A stretch of 64,000 nucleotides of DNA from Filifactor alocis ATCC 35896 (GTDB lineage Bacteria; Bacillota; Clostridia; Peptostreptococcales; Filifactoraceae): NCBI RefSeq assembly GCF_000163895.2, contig NC_016630.1:124001-188000 (forward strand), in the 5' to 3' direction. Below the pieces are notes generated by a model, which was given only the letters and a program-made list of their open reading frames with translations, searched no databases and was not told the origin of the DNA. A program made the position numbers and the translations under genes. This document shows, piece by piece, positions 44,233 to 51,621 of this stretch. Each line of letters begins with the position of its first letter. The first letter of the stretch is position 1.

Positions 44233-44595
44233 ATGGTTTCCGGAAAATTTGACAGCAACAAAGATTACATTCATACTCAGGAAGATATTGTAGAAGTCTT
44301 AGAGAATACTATGCCTCAGGAGGAAGTTCTTTATGATTTAGCAGAACTATTTAAAGTATTTGGTGATTCTACAAGAATTAGAATTTTATATGTATTATTT
44401 GAAACGGAAATGTGTGTATATGACTTGTCAAAAATATTGAATGTCACTCAGTCTGCTATTTCTCATCAATTGAGAGTTTTGAAACAAAATAAATTGGTAA
44501 AGTTCCGTAGGGAAGGGAAAAATATTTTTTATTCACTTGCTGATGAGCATGTTCGGACAATTATCAATCAAGGAATGGAACATATTGAAGAATAG
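44233..44595 (+). CDS. ArsR/SmtB-family metal-sensing repressor
   Basis: A 120-residue winged-helix repressor. The DNA-binding part is DLAELFKVFGDSTRIRILYVLF and LNVTQSAISHQLRVLKQNKLVKFRREGK. The alpha3-type cysteine box of CadC is only partly kept (TEMCVYDL, one Cys). The alpha5 site reads DEHVRTIINQGMEHIEE: Asp and first His are kept, while the later His positions seen in CzrA are Glu or shifted, so the metal preference is uncertain (zinc, cadmium or lead). The start at 44233 follows AAGGAGGAGG; the upstream in-frame start lies within the operator. First gene of the efflux operon. Confidence 0.92.
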   Translation: MVSGKFDSNKDYIHTQEDIVEVLENTMPQEEVLYDLAELFKVFGDSTRIRILYVLFETEMCVYDLSKILNVTQSAISHQLRVLKQNKLVKFRREGKNIFYSLADEHVRTIINQGMEHIEE

Positions 44596-44604
44596 GAGGA
44601 TATC

Positions 44605-44823
44605 ATGAAAAAGAAATTAAAACTACAAAATTTAGGCTGTGTGAACTGTGCTATGAAAATGGAGACGGAAATTAAGAAATTAGACGGTGTTCAAGATGCA
44701 TCTGTGAACTATATGTTTCAAAAGTTGGTGATAGAATGTGATGAGGATAAGTTTGATTCTATTTTTGATTCCGCTAAAAAAATATGTAGTAATATTGAAC
44801 CGGATTGTGTTCTCATCAAGTAA
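44605..44823 (+). CDS. Heavy-metal-associated (HMA) domain protein
   Basis: A 72-residue ferredoxin-like metal-binding protein. The metal site is GCVNCAMKME (CxxC) near residues 11-14; the rest (VQDASVNYMFQKLVIECDED) matches the beta-alpha-beta pattern. It probably passes metal to, or regulates, the P-type ATPase encoded 24 bases downstream, which lacks its own HMA domain. AGGAGG precedes the ATG. An acidic tail and extra Cys near the C-terminus (KKICSNIEPDC) may also bind metal. Confidence 0.92.
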   Translation: MKKKLKLQNLGCVNCAMKMETEIKKLDGVQDASVNYMFQKLVIECDEDKFDSIFDSAKKICSNIEPDCVLIK

Positions 44824-44847
44824 TTTTTGAAAAGTTGGTGATAGAGA

Positions 44848-46689
44848 ATGAATCAAAATCAAAAAAAAGAAAGAAATAAGATAATAATAGCATCTGTTAT
44901 TTTTGGTATTTTTCTCTTTACAGATATCAATGAAACCATTGATTTTATAAAGTTTTTGCTGTTATATCTCTATATAGGATGGGATATATTAAAGAAATCA
45001 TTTAAAAATATAATAAACGGAAATGTCTTTGATGAGAATTTTTTGATGAGTATTGCAACTATAGGTGCATTTTTGTTGGGAGAATATCATGAAGCACTTG
45101 AGGTTATGATTTTTTATAGAGTAGGAGAATTGTTTCAAGACTATGCGATGGAACAGTCAAGAGAATCAATTGTTGAATTGATGAATATTGCTCCTGAATA
45201 CGCGACTTTGAAACAAGGAGATGAATTTGTTCAAGTAGATCCGGAAGATGTTTCTGTGGGAAGTATCATTATGGTAAAAGCAGGTGAAAAAATCCCTTTA
45301 GATGGAAGAGTTGTTAGTGGAAGTTCTATGCTGAATACAGCTGCTTTAACCGGGGAATCTAAATTAAAGACGGTTACAGAAGGGGATGAAGTTGTCAGTG
45401 GATGTATCAATGTAAATCATGTTTTGATGATACAATCCACAAAGAGTTATGAAGATTCAACTGTTTCTAAAATTATGGAATTAGTAGAATCTTCTTATGA
45501 GAAAAAAGCAAAGACCGAAAAATATATTACCAAATTTGCAAGATACTATACACCGTTTGTTGTCATATTTGCAGTGGTATTGTGTTTGATTCCTCCTGTT
45601 TTATTTCATCAATCCTTCCATACATGGATTTATCGCTCCTTAACGTTTTTGGTTATTTCTTGTCCTTGTGCGCTAGTTGTTTCTATTCCGCTAAGTTTTT
45701 TCTCCGGAATCGGTTCAGGAGCACATCATGGTGTTTTGATAAAAGGCGGGGAGTATATTGAGAGATTGTCGAATTTGGAGACAATTGTTTTTGATAAGAC
45801 GGGAACTTTGACAGAAGGCAATTTTAAAGTGGAGGGGTTATATTCCGATAGTATGCCACAAGAGTTATTGTGGGATTATGTAGTTTTGTCGGAAGTTTAT
45901 TGCAATCATCCAATTGCGATTTCTTTAAGAGAACAGTATCATGGAAGTATTGATTATAAAAGGATAAAGGATTACAGAGAATTTGTTGGACTTGGAATTG
46001 TATCACAAATTGATGATAAAGAGATATGCATAGGTAACGAAAAGTTGATGAGACAAGAGGAAGTAACCATTGATAATACTATCCTATGTAACAGTAATGT
46101 AGTATATATCGCTATTGATCATGAATATGTAGGGTATATTCTTCTGGAAGATAAGATAAAAGAAGATTCCCCTGAGGTAATCGATAGAATAAAGAGCATG
46201 GGTATAAAAAATATTGTTATATTTACCGGAGATGAAGAAGAGATATCAAAGAGTGTAGCAAAATCTTTAGGAATAGAGAATGTATGTTATGAACTTTTAC
46301 CTCAAGATAAAGTGTATCATATCGAAGAGTTACTACACAGTAAAAGTAAGAATAAGTTTGTAGGATTTGTGGGAGATGGTATCAATGATGCTCCTGTTCT
46401 TTCAAGAGTGGATGTCGGAATTTCAATGGGAAGATTGGGAAGCGATGCAGCGATAGAAGCATCTGATGTTGTGCTTATGGATGACAATATCTTAAAAATA
46501 CCATTTGCTATCGAATTATCCAAACGAACTATGCTTATCATAAAAGAAAATATTATATTTTCTTTAGGTGTAAAAGGGATTGTATTATTCTTGACAGCTG
46601 TCGGAATATTAGGAATGCAATGGGCTGTTTTTTCTGATGTGGGTGTCAGTGTTTTGGCGATATTAAATGCATTTCGTATAAAAAAATAA
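44848..46689 (+). CDS. P-type heavy-metal-transporting ATPase (CadA/ZntA type, no HMA domain)
   Basis: A 613-residue PIB-type ATPase that exports divalent metals. Membrane helices start at about residue 12; the ion-binding motif is VISCPCALVVS (CPC). The phosphorylation site is VFDKTGTLTEG, the actuator has LTGESKLKTV (TGES), the HP locus is CNHPIAISL, and the hinge is GDGINDAPVL. Cd/Zn/Pb export fits CPC plus the ArsR-type neighbour. The usual N-terminal HMA domain is missing and is encoded separately just upstream. The start is preceded by only a weak ribosome site. Confidence 0.94.
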   Translation: MNQNQKKERNKIIIASVIFGIFLFTDINETIDFIKFLLLYLYIGWDILKKSFKNIINGNVFDENFLMSIATIGAFLLGEYHEALEVMIFYRVGELFQDYAMEQSRESIVELMNIAPEYATLKQGDEFVQVDPEDVSVGSIIMVKAGEKIPLDGRVVSGSSMLNTAALTGESKLKTVTEGDEVVSGCINVNHVLMIQSTKSYEDSTVSKIMELVESSYEKKAKTEKYITKFARYYTPFVVIFAVVLCLIPPVLFHQSFHTWIYRSLTFLVISCPCALVVSIPLSFFSGIGSGAHHGVLIKGGEYIERLSNLETIVFDKTGTLTEGNFKVEGLYSDSMPQELLWDYVVLSEVYCNHPIAISLREQYHGSIDYKRIKDYREFVGLGIVSQIDDKEICIGNEKLMRQEEVTIDNTILCNSNVVYIAIDHEYVGYILLEDKIKEDSPEVIDRIKSMGIKNIVIFTGDEEEISKSVAKSLGIENVCYELLPQDKVYHIEELLHSKSKNKFVGFVGDGINDAPVLSRVDVGISMGRLGSDAAIEASDVVLMDDNILKIPFAIELSKRTMLIIKENIIFSLGVKGIVLFLTAVGILGMQWAVFSDVGVSVLAILNAFRIKK

Positions 46690-46730
46690 AAAAGCACTGT
46701 TTTTTTAGAGATAGAAAAACAGTGCTTTTT
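46689..46730. terminator. Terminator of the metal-efflux operon
   Basis: A perfect 16-bp stem (AAAAAGCACTGTTTTT at 46689-46704 with AAAAACAGTGCTTTTT at 46715-46730); A and T flanks allow it to act for the convergent minus-strand gene too. Confidence 0.9.
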
Positions 46731-46751
46731 CTTTGGTCTATCTTATTTTTG

Positions 46752-47171
46752 TTAGATGGATGGTAAATATTTTTTTAGTTTATCTTCAATATGTGTACTA
46801 TCATCCACATTAAATGCGATGATAATAGTGAATTCTCTTTTTTCAGATAAGGTGTCTACTAATTCGATGAAATCCACAACCGATTCATCTATAGTAGGGA
46901 TAATTTTATCCAAACTATCAAGGTAGATTGTGTTGATATCATAATTTGCACTAATCAAACCACACAAAAGTCCATAGACAGAATTTGTACAACTGATTTG
47001 AAATTCTTCTGTAGAGATAAAACGAATATCTCTATGTAGCTGATGTAAATGTTTAGGAGTAGGTTCTATAAAGACGATTTCTCCAGTCGTTGTTTCAGCT
47101 TCTGTATTTGCCATTTCCAACATTTTTTTAGTTTTCCCACTACCTGCTTCTCCTAAAAATAATTTAACCAT
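46752..47171 (-). CDS. P-loop ATPase-like protein of unknown function
   Basis: A 139-residue protein with a Walker A motif GEAGSGKTKKML at the N-terminus. A hydrophobic strand with acidic end (NTIYLDSLDKIIP) may serve as Walker B. The remaining sequence is short compared with known P-loop families and has no other named domain. I do not recognise the family. AAGGAGG lies before the ATG. It lies 73 bases downstream of the D-Ala-D-Ala carboxypeptidase gene on the same strand. Confidence 0.75.
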   Translation of the reverse strand: MVKLFLGEAGSGKTKKMLEMANTEAETTTGEIVFIEPTPKHLHQLHRDIRFISTEEFQISCTNSVYGLLCGLISANYDINTIYLDSLDKIIPTIDESVVDFIELVDTLSEKREFTIIIAFNVDDSTHIEDKLKKYLPSI

Positions 47172-47244
47172 GAAAAAGACCTCCTTGAAATTAGTTAAAA
47201 TGTGAAACTTCTGTAATATGACAAATGAATATCAAAAAATGATA

Positions 47245-48576
47245 TCATTGTACGCGATAGGAAGAATGACTGAGTTTTCTTCTTCTCTTTCTTCTTCTTT
47301 TTTTTGAAATAAGTCTAACAGCCGCAAAAATAGTAATTAAAACGATAAAAATTCCAACCATTGTAAGAACACTCAAGAACTTATGATTTTTTGAAAAATG
47401 AACGAAACCCTGTAAAGAATAGACGGAGTGTATTTCATTTTTTGCAAATATAGGTAATTCTTCAAGAATAACTCCATTGTCTTTTAGTTTTAATGTTCCG
47501 ATTTCTTCATCCACATGAATAGGAAACTTTATATTTTCATTTAGAAAAACCTCTTGTTCTATCTCACTCTTACTATTAATATTCTCTATAGAATAATAAT
47601 CTTCCTTTACATAGAAATCTAAATTTTTTTCCAAACTATCTACGATAACAGTTGTACCTGCTACCTCATTTGCAGTGAAAATCTTTTTCTTAGTAAAATT
47701 TTGGAATCCGTAGTCTAATAATTTTCTGGAATTAGCATATACTTCAAGGCCTTGATTTTTCATTACAACGGCAATTAGACGAATACCATTTTTTTCACCG
47801 CTGGAAACTAGACATTTTCCTGCTTCCGGAGTATAACCTGTTTTGATTCCGTCAATGACATCGTATTTGATAGGAGTACTGATTCCTTTATAGTCTATAG
47901 TTTGTTTGGACCATAAAAATTTGTTTGTGTTTCTGAAATACCTTATTTCAGGGGTTTGTTCTGTAGCATGAATTTGTACGAAGTCAGTTGACACAAGTTC
48001 TCTAAACTTTGGATTTTTCATGGCTTCTCGTGCAATTAGAGCAAGATCGTAAGCAGATGTAGTGTGATTGGGATCGTGCAAACCGTTTGGATTCACAAAG
48101 TGTGTATTTTGACAACCAATTTCTTGGGCTCGTTGATTCATCAAGTTAGAAAATTCTTCAACGGATCCGGAAATATTTTTAGCAAGTAATATGGCAGCAT
48201 CATTTGCAGATTTTACCAGCAATCCTTGTAATAATTCTTCTACAGTGAATGTTTCACCGGGAAGAAGGTACATTGCACTTCCGTCAGCCGGTCCCATGTC
48301 TTCGGGAACGGTAATTTTTTGATTTAAATCAAGATGTTCCAGAGTCAGTAAGGCAGTCATAATTTTTGTGGTAGATGCCGGATAGACAGGTACATCCTTT
48401 TGTTTTTCATAGAGAATTTTACCTGTCTCTTCTTCTATCAATACTGCTGTAGAACAATTTAGCCCAAGTGAAGGAGTATTGGTGGCTACAGCATGTATAT
48501 CATGTAAAAAGACTGTATTAAAAAAAATGATGACTGCGAATAACAAATTTTTTGTTTTTAGATTATATTTTGACAT
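47245..48576 (-). CDS. D-alanyl-D-alanine carboxypeptidase (DacF-like)
   Basis: A 443-residue penicillin-binding protein that trims pentapeptide stems of peptidoglycan. Signal peptide at residues about 10-30. Active-site motifs: Ser-x-x-Lys in YPASTTKIMTALL, SxN in VKSANDAAILLA, and KTG in DGIKTGYTPEAGKC. The C-terminal region has a beta-domain and ends in a membrane segment (VGIFIVLITIFAAVRLI) followed by a basic tail. The start at 48574-48576 has GGAGG upstream, which is embedded next to the tandem repeat. Confidence 0.94.
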   Translation of the reverse strand: MSKYNLKTKNLLFAVIIFFNTVFLHDIHAVATNTPSLGLNCSTAVLIEEETGKILYEKQKDVPVYPASTTKIMTALLTLEHLDLNQKITVPEDMGPADGSAMYLLPGETFTVEELLQGLLVKSANDAAILLAKNISGSVEEFSNLMNQRAQEIGCQNTHFVNPNGLHDPNHTTSAYDLALIAREAMKNPKFRELVSTDFVQIHATEQTPEIRYFRNTNKFLWSKQTIDYKGISTPIKYDVIDGIKTGYTPEAGKCLVSSGEKNGIRLIAVVMKNQGLEVYANSRKLLDYGFQNFTKKKIFTANEVAGTTVIVDSLEKNLDFYVKEDYYSIENINSKSEIEQEVFLNENIKFPIHVDEEIGTLKLKDNGVILEELPIFAKNEIHSVYSLQGFVHFSKNHKFLSVLTMVGIFIVLITIFAAVRLISKKRRRKRRRKLSHSSYRVQ

Positions 48577-48591
48577 CAGAAATAAATCCTC

Positions 48592-48637
48592 CCTGTAAAA
48601 CAATTATGTACTTTCCTGTAAAACAATTATGTACTTT
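48592..48637. repeat. Tandem direct repeat, 2 x 23 bp, in the dacF leader
   Basis: Two exact 23-base copies (48592-48614 and 48615-48637), each starting CCTGTAAAACAATTATGTAC. They lie between the predicted promoter and the ribosome site of the carboxypeptidase gene. Only two copies; not a CRISPR. Confidence 0.9.
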
Positions 48638-48641
48638 ATAG

Positions 48642-48671
48642 ATTATATATGAATTATTAGATAAAATGCAA
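48642..48671 (-). promoter_or_regulatory. Candidate promoter of the carboxypeptidase gene
   Basis: On the minus strand TTGCAT (48666-48671), 18-base spacer and TATAAT (48642-48647). The tandem repeat lies in the resulting 5' leader. Confidence 0.6.
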
Positions 48672-48724
48672 GTAAATCATATGAAACAAAGTTATATTTT
48701 CATTGAAGTTTTTCATTTAACATT

Positions 48725-48758
48725 AAAAAGGCTCCAGTTCTGTTTCTGGAACCTTTTT
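48725..48758 (-). terminator. Terminator of the polysaccharide deacetylase gene
   Basis: AAAAAGGCTCCAG pairs with CTGGAACCTTTTT around TTCTGTTT with one mismatch; on the minus strand the T-run follows the stem, 10 bases past the stop codon. Confidence 0.8.
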
Positions 48759-48767
48759 GGTCATTTA

Positions 48768-49796
48768 TTACTTTAGAACACCGAAAACATATCCTTGATC
48801 TTTATAATATTGAATAATTTGAGGAAGTGCTTCAGCTGTGAATTTTTTATTTTCAGCATCATGCATCAATACGACAATTACATCCTGATTTTTATTTTGT
48901 TGAGTTGTTTTTACCGTAAAATCATACATTCCTTGTGCAGATGTTGGTCTTGTACGTCTTGGCTCTCCGTCTCCACACAGTGCATTCCAGTCAATCCATT
49001 CAACACCATATTTAGAAAGTGCAGTATCAGCAGCATCCATATTTTTCCAAGACATATGCCCGCCCGGATATCTAAAAACTTTGGAATTGAAGCTTGGACC
49101 GAATATATTTTTCATGGCAGTAAGGGTATCCATATACTCTTTTGTGATATGTTGTACGTTTGCAACTCTGTTTGGATACAGTATTTTGTAGTTATGTGTA
49201 AAGCTATGAATCGCAATTGCATGACCTTCCTCTATCTCGCGGAGGAGAACGGATTTATTTTTTTCGCCTACTGTTCCGCCGACAATGAAGAAAGTCCCGT
49301 GAACTCCATGTTCTTTTAGAGTATCCAACACAATAGGTGAAATTTTCTGGTTTGCTCCGTCATCAAAGGTTAAAAACACCAATTTGTCTTTTCCTGTATA
49401 TGTTGTTTTTCCGGAGATATAGTTCCGAATTTCTTTTGTGTCATATGCATATTCTTGGGCAGCACCTATGTGATTGGAGTCAGGAACAATAGAGAATTTC
49501 CAATTCAAAGTTTTTTCAAGCATTTCTGTGGGTCGATTGACAGGAGACAGCACAAAAAGAGATTCACGAGAATATAGTGTTGTTTGATTAGAACGCTCAA
49601 GCGGTGTACTTTTTTCAGAAAAAATTAATGCAATTCCCTTTCCGATTCCTAAGGAAAATGCTGCGACTATGAATAGAATAATAATATTTTTTGCAAGACG
49701 ATACTTCTTTCTTTTTTTTCTTCCGGAAGTCTTTGGAACTGAAGTATATGTGTTAACTTCATGTGATGAAGTAGAGTAAGTATTTTTATAATTCAT
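48768..49796 (-). CDS. Polysaccharide (peptidoglycan) deacetylase, NodB type
   Basis: A 342-residue carbohydrate esterase family 4 protein. Basic N-terminal cytosolic tail, then a membrane anchor (residues about 33-55, IIILFIVAAFSLGIGKGIALIF in two pieces), then the NodB domain with VFLTFDDGANQKI, the metal His pair in AIHSFTHNY, RYPGGHMSW, and VVLMHDAENKK with a C-terminal His. These sites deacetylate N-acetylglucosamine in peptidoglycan or other polymers. Such modification gives lysozyme resistance in Gram-positive bacteria (family knowledge). It precedes the carboxypeptidase on the same strand with its own terminator between. Confidence 0.93.
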   Translation of the reverse strand: MNYKNTYSTSSHEVNTYTSVPKTSGRKKRKKYRLAKNIIILFIVAAFSLGIGKGIALIFSEKSTPLERSNQTTLYSRESLFVLSPVNRPTEMLEKTLNWKFSIVPDSNHIGAAQEYAYDTKEIRNYISGKTTYTGKDKLVFLTFDDGANQKISPIVLDTLKEHGVHGTFFIVGGTVGEKNKSVLLREIEEGHAIAIHSFTHNYKILYPNRVANVQHITKEYMDTLTAMKNIFGPSFNSKVFRYPGGHMSWKNMDAADTALSKYGVEWIDWNALCGDGEPRRTRPTSAQGMYDFTVKTTQQNKNQDVIVVLMHDAENKKFTAEALPQIIQYYKDQGYVFGVLK

Positions 49797-49910
49797 TTTG
49801 ATATTCCTTCCTTTACTGTTATATTAATCTGACTTTAGTGTTATTGTACAACAAATATTGCAAAAAAAGGTTACATTTTGGTGTTATTTTTTATGTAATA
49901 AAGTTTTTTG

Positions 49911-49919
49911 TGATATAAT
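49911..49919 (+). promoter_or_regulatory. Extended -10 promoter of obg
   Basis: TGTGATATAAT, with TATAAT at 49914-49919 and the TGn extension; -35 is weak. It lies about 40 bases before the obg start. Confidence 0.5.
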
Positions 49920-49959
49920 CAAACAATAAATTGCGTGATTTTTAGAAAGAGGTGTTGTT

Positions 49960-51243
49960 TTGTTTATAGATAAAGCAGAGATTTTTATAAAGGCGGGAAA
50001 TGGTGGAAATGGCGCGGTTGCATTTCGTAGAGAAATTTATGTTCCTGCTGGCGGACCGGCCGGAGGGGACGGTGGAAATGGCGGAAATATTATTTTTAGA
50101 GCAGATGCTAACTTGAGAACGCTGATGGATTTTAAGTATAAAAAATCTTATCAAGCGCCTTCCGGAGAAGATGGGAAGGGTTCTAATATGCACGGAAAAT
50201 CAGGGGAAAATTTAGTTCTTAAAGTTCCAATCGGAACGATTATTCGTGATAAAGAGAGTGGATTGGTTTTGGCAGATTTAAAAGAGAATGGTGAAGAAGC
50301 CATTGTAGCGAAGGGCGGCAGAGGTGGAAGAGGAAATACACATTTTAAAACATCGACACGACAAGCCCCTAATTTCGCAAAAGCGGGAACTGAAGGTCAA
50401 GAAAGAACCGTTACTTTGGAGTTAAAGTTGATTGCCGATGTGGGCTTGATAGGATTTCCTAATGTAGGGAAATCAACATTTCTATCTATTGTGACAAAGG
50501 CAAACCCAAAAATTGCGAACTATCATTTTACAACACTGACTCCTAATTTGGGAGTAGTAAACTTAAAAAATGGAACAGGTTTTGTCATAGCTGATATTCC
50601 GGGAATTATAGAGGGAGCACATTCCGGAGTTGGATTGGGACATGATTTTTTGCGACATATTGAGAGAACAAGAATTTTATTGCATGTTGTAGATATTTCC
50701 GGAATTGAAGGAAGAGATCCGCATGACGATTTTTTGAAAATAAATGAAGAGTTGCACCTTTACAATGAAAAATTATCTAAAAGAGAACAGATTGTGATTG
50801 CAAATAAAATGGATTTGTTATTTGAAAAAGATAGGTACCATGAATTTAAAAATAAAATCGAAAAATATGGATACAAGGTATTTCCACTTTCCGGGGCAAC
50901 GAAGGAAGGTTTGGATGATATTTTAGATTATGTTAGTCAAAGGCTTTTAGAAATTGAAACAGAACCTCTTTACACGGAAGAAGAGATGTGGTCAGAAGAG
51001 TATCAACCTGTAAAACTGGAAGAAGAAGAAATTACGATTGAAAAAGAAAAAGATGCCTATGTTCTTTCAGGAGTTAGATTGGAAAAATTGTTATATTCCG
51101 TGAATTTTGATGATATGGAGTCTATTCGGTATTTTCAAAAAATTATGGAGAACAACGGTGTATTTGACCGATTAAGAAAAATGGGAATACAAGATGGTGA
51201 TTTGGTAAAAATGTACGATTTGGAGTTTGAATTCTATGAATAA
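49960..51243 (+). CDS. obg: Obg GTPase (CgtA)
   Basis: A 427-residue essential GTPase for 50S assembly and stringent control. The N-terminal Obg fold has Gly-rich repeats (FIKAGNGGNGAVAFRRE, GGPAGGDGGNGGNI), the G domain shows GFPNVGKSTFLS (G1), DIPGIIEGAHSG (G3), ANKMDL (G4), and the OCT-like C-terminal domain follows (SVNFDDMESIRYF). The start codon is TTG at 49960 after AGAGGTG. It heads a run with yhbY and ligA; the ribosomal genes rplU and rpmA often next to obg are absent. Confidence 0.96.
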   Translation: MFIDKAEIFIKAGNGGNGAVAFRREIYVPAGGPAGGDGGNGGNIIFRADANLRTLMDFKYKKSYQAPSGEDGKGSNMHGKSGENLVLKVPIGTIIRDKESGLVLADLKENGEEAIVAKGGRGGRGNTHFKTSTRQAPNFAKAGTEGQERTVTLELKLIADVGLIGFPNVGKSTFLSIVTKANPKIANYHFTTLTPNLGVVNLKNGTGFVIADIPGIIEGAHSGVGLGHDFLRHIERTRILLHVVDISGIEGRDPHDDFLKINEELHLYNEKLSKREQIVIANKMDLLFEKDRYHEFKNKIEKYGYKVFPLSGATKEGLDDILDYVSQRLLEIETEPLYTEEEMWSEEYQPVKLEEEEITIEKEKDAYVLSGVRLEKLLYSVNFDDMESIRYFQKIMENNGVFDRLRKMGIQDGDLVKMYDLEFEFYE

Positions 51244-51277
51244 GACTTTGGATTATGATAAGATAAAAAATAATAAT

Positions 51278-51312
51278 AGAGGAGGCAGAGTGTGATACTC
51301 TGATAGAAAAAT
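51278..51312 (+). promoter_or_regulatory. Ribosome site, hairpin and mini-ORF ahead of yhbY
   Basis: The ribosome site AGAGGAGG (51278-51285) is 27 bases from the only possible ATG, far too distant. A 6-bp hairpin CAGAGT/ACTCTG (51286-51302) between them would bring it to about 10 bases. Alternatively GTG-ATA-CTC-TGA at 51292-51303 is a tiny open frame 6 bases after the site, from which ribosomes could re-start. Confidence 0.5.
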
Positions 51313-51600
51313 ATGATAACAACAAAGCAGAGAGGTTTTCTTAGAGGATTGGCAAATAAGTTGGAACCTGTTGTATTGATTGGGAAAGGTCAAGTTACCG
51401 AAGAAGTGGTAGAATCAGTCGATCAAGTTCTTGAAAAGAGAGAATTGATTAAGGTAAAAATTCAAGAAAATGCATACTTGGATACGAAGGAAACAGCACA
51501 GAAGATTGCTGCTCTTTTAGATGCTGATATTGTTCAATGTATCGGGTCTAAATTTGTTTTATATAGAAAATCAAAAACTAATTCTAAAAATTTAATATAG
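51313..51600 (+). CDS. yhbY: YhbY-family RNA-binding ribosome assembly protein
   Basis: A 95-residue CRM-domain protein. Family features: QRGFLRGLANKLEPVVLIGKGQ (split here around the invariant GKGQ loop), then VTEEVVESVDQVLEKRELIKV, and the closing VQCIGSKFVLYRKS. It associates with pre-50S particles. The ATG at 51313 is fixed, as an in-frame stop lies 7 bases upstream; the ribosome site is unusually placed. Follows obg as in other Bacillota. Confidence 0.93.
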   Translation: MITTKQRGFLRGLANKLEPVVLIGKGQVTEEVVESVDQVLEKRELIKVKIQENAYLDTKETAQKIAALLDADIVQCIGSKFVLYRKSKTNSKNLI

Positions 51601-51621
51601 GAAATTATTGGAGTAGATAGA

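Noticed and set aside
28694..48637. CRISPR arrays from the 24-bp and 23-bp repeats
   Set aside because: Each has only two adjoining copies with no spacers, and no cas genes were found.
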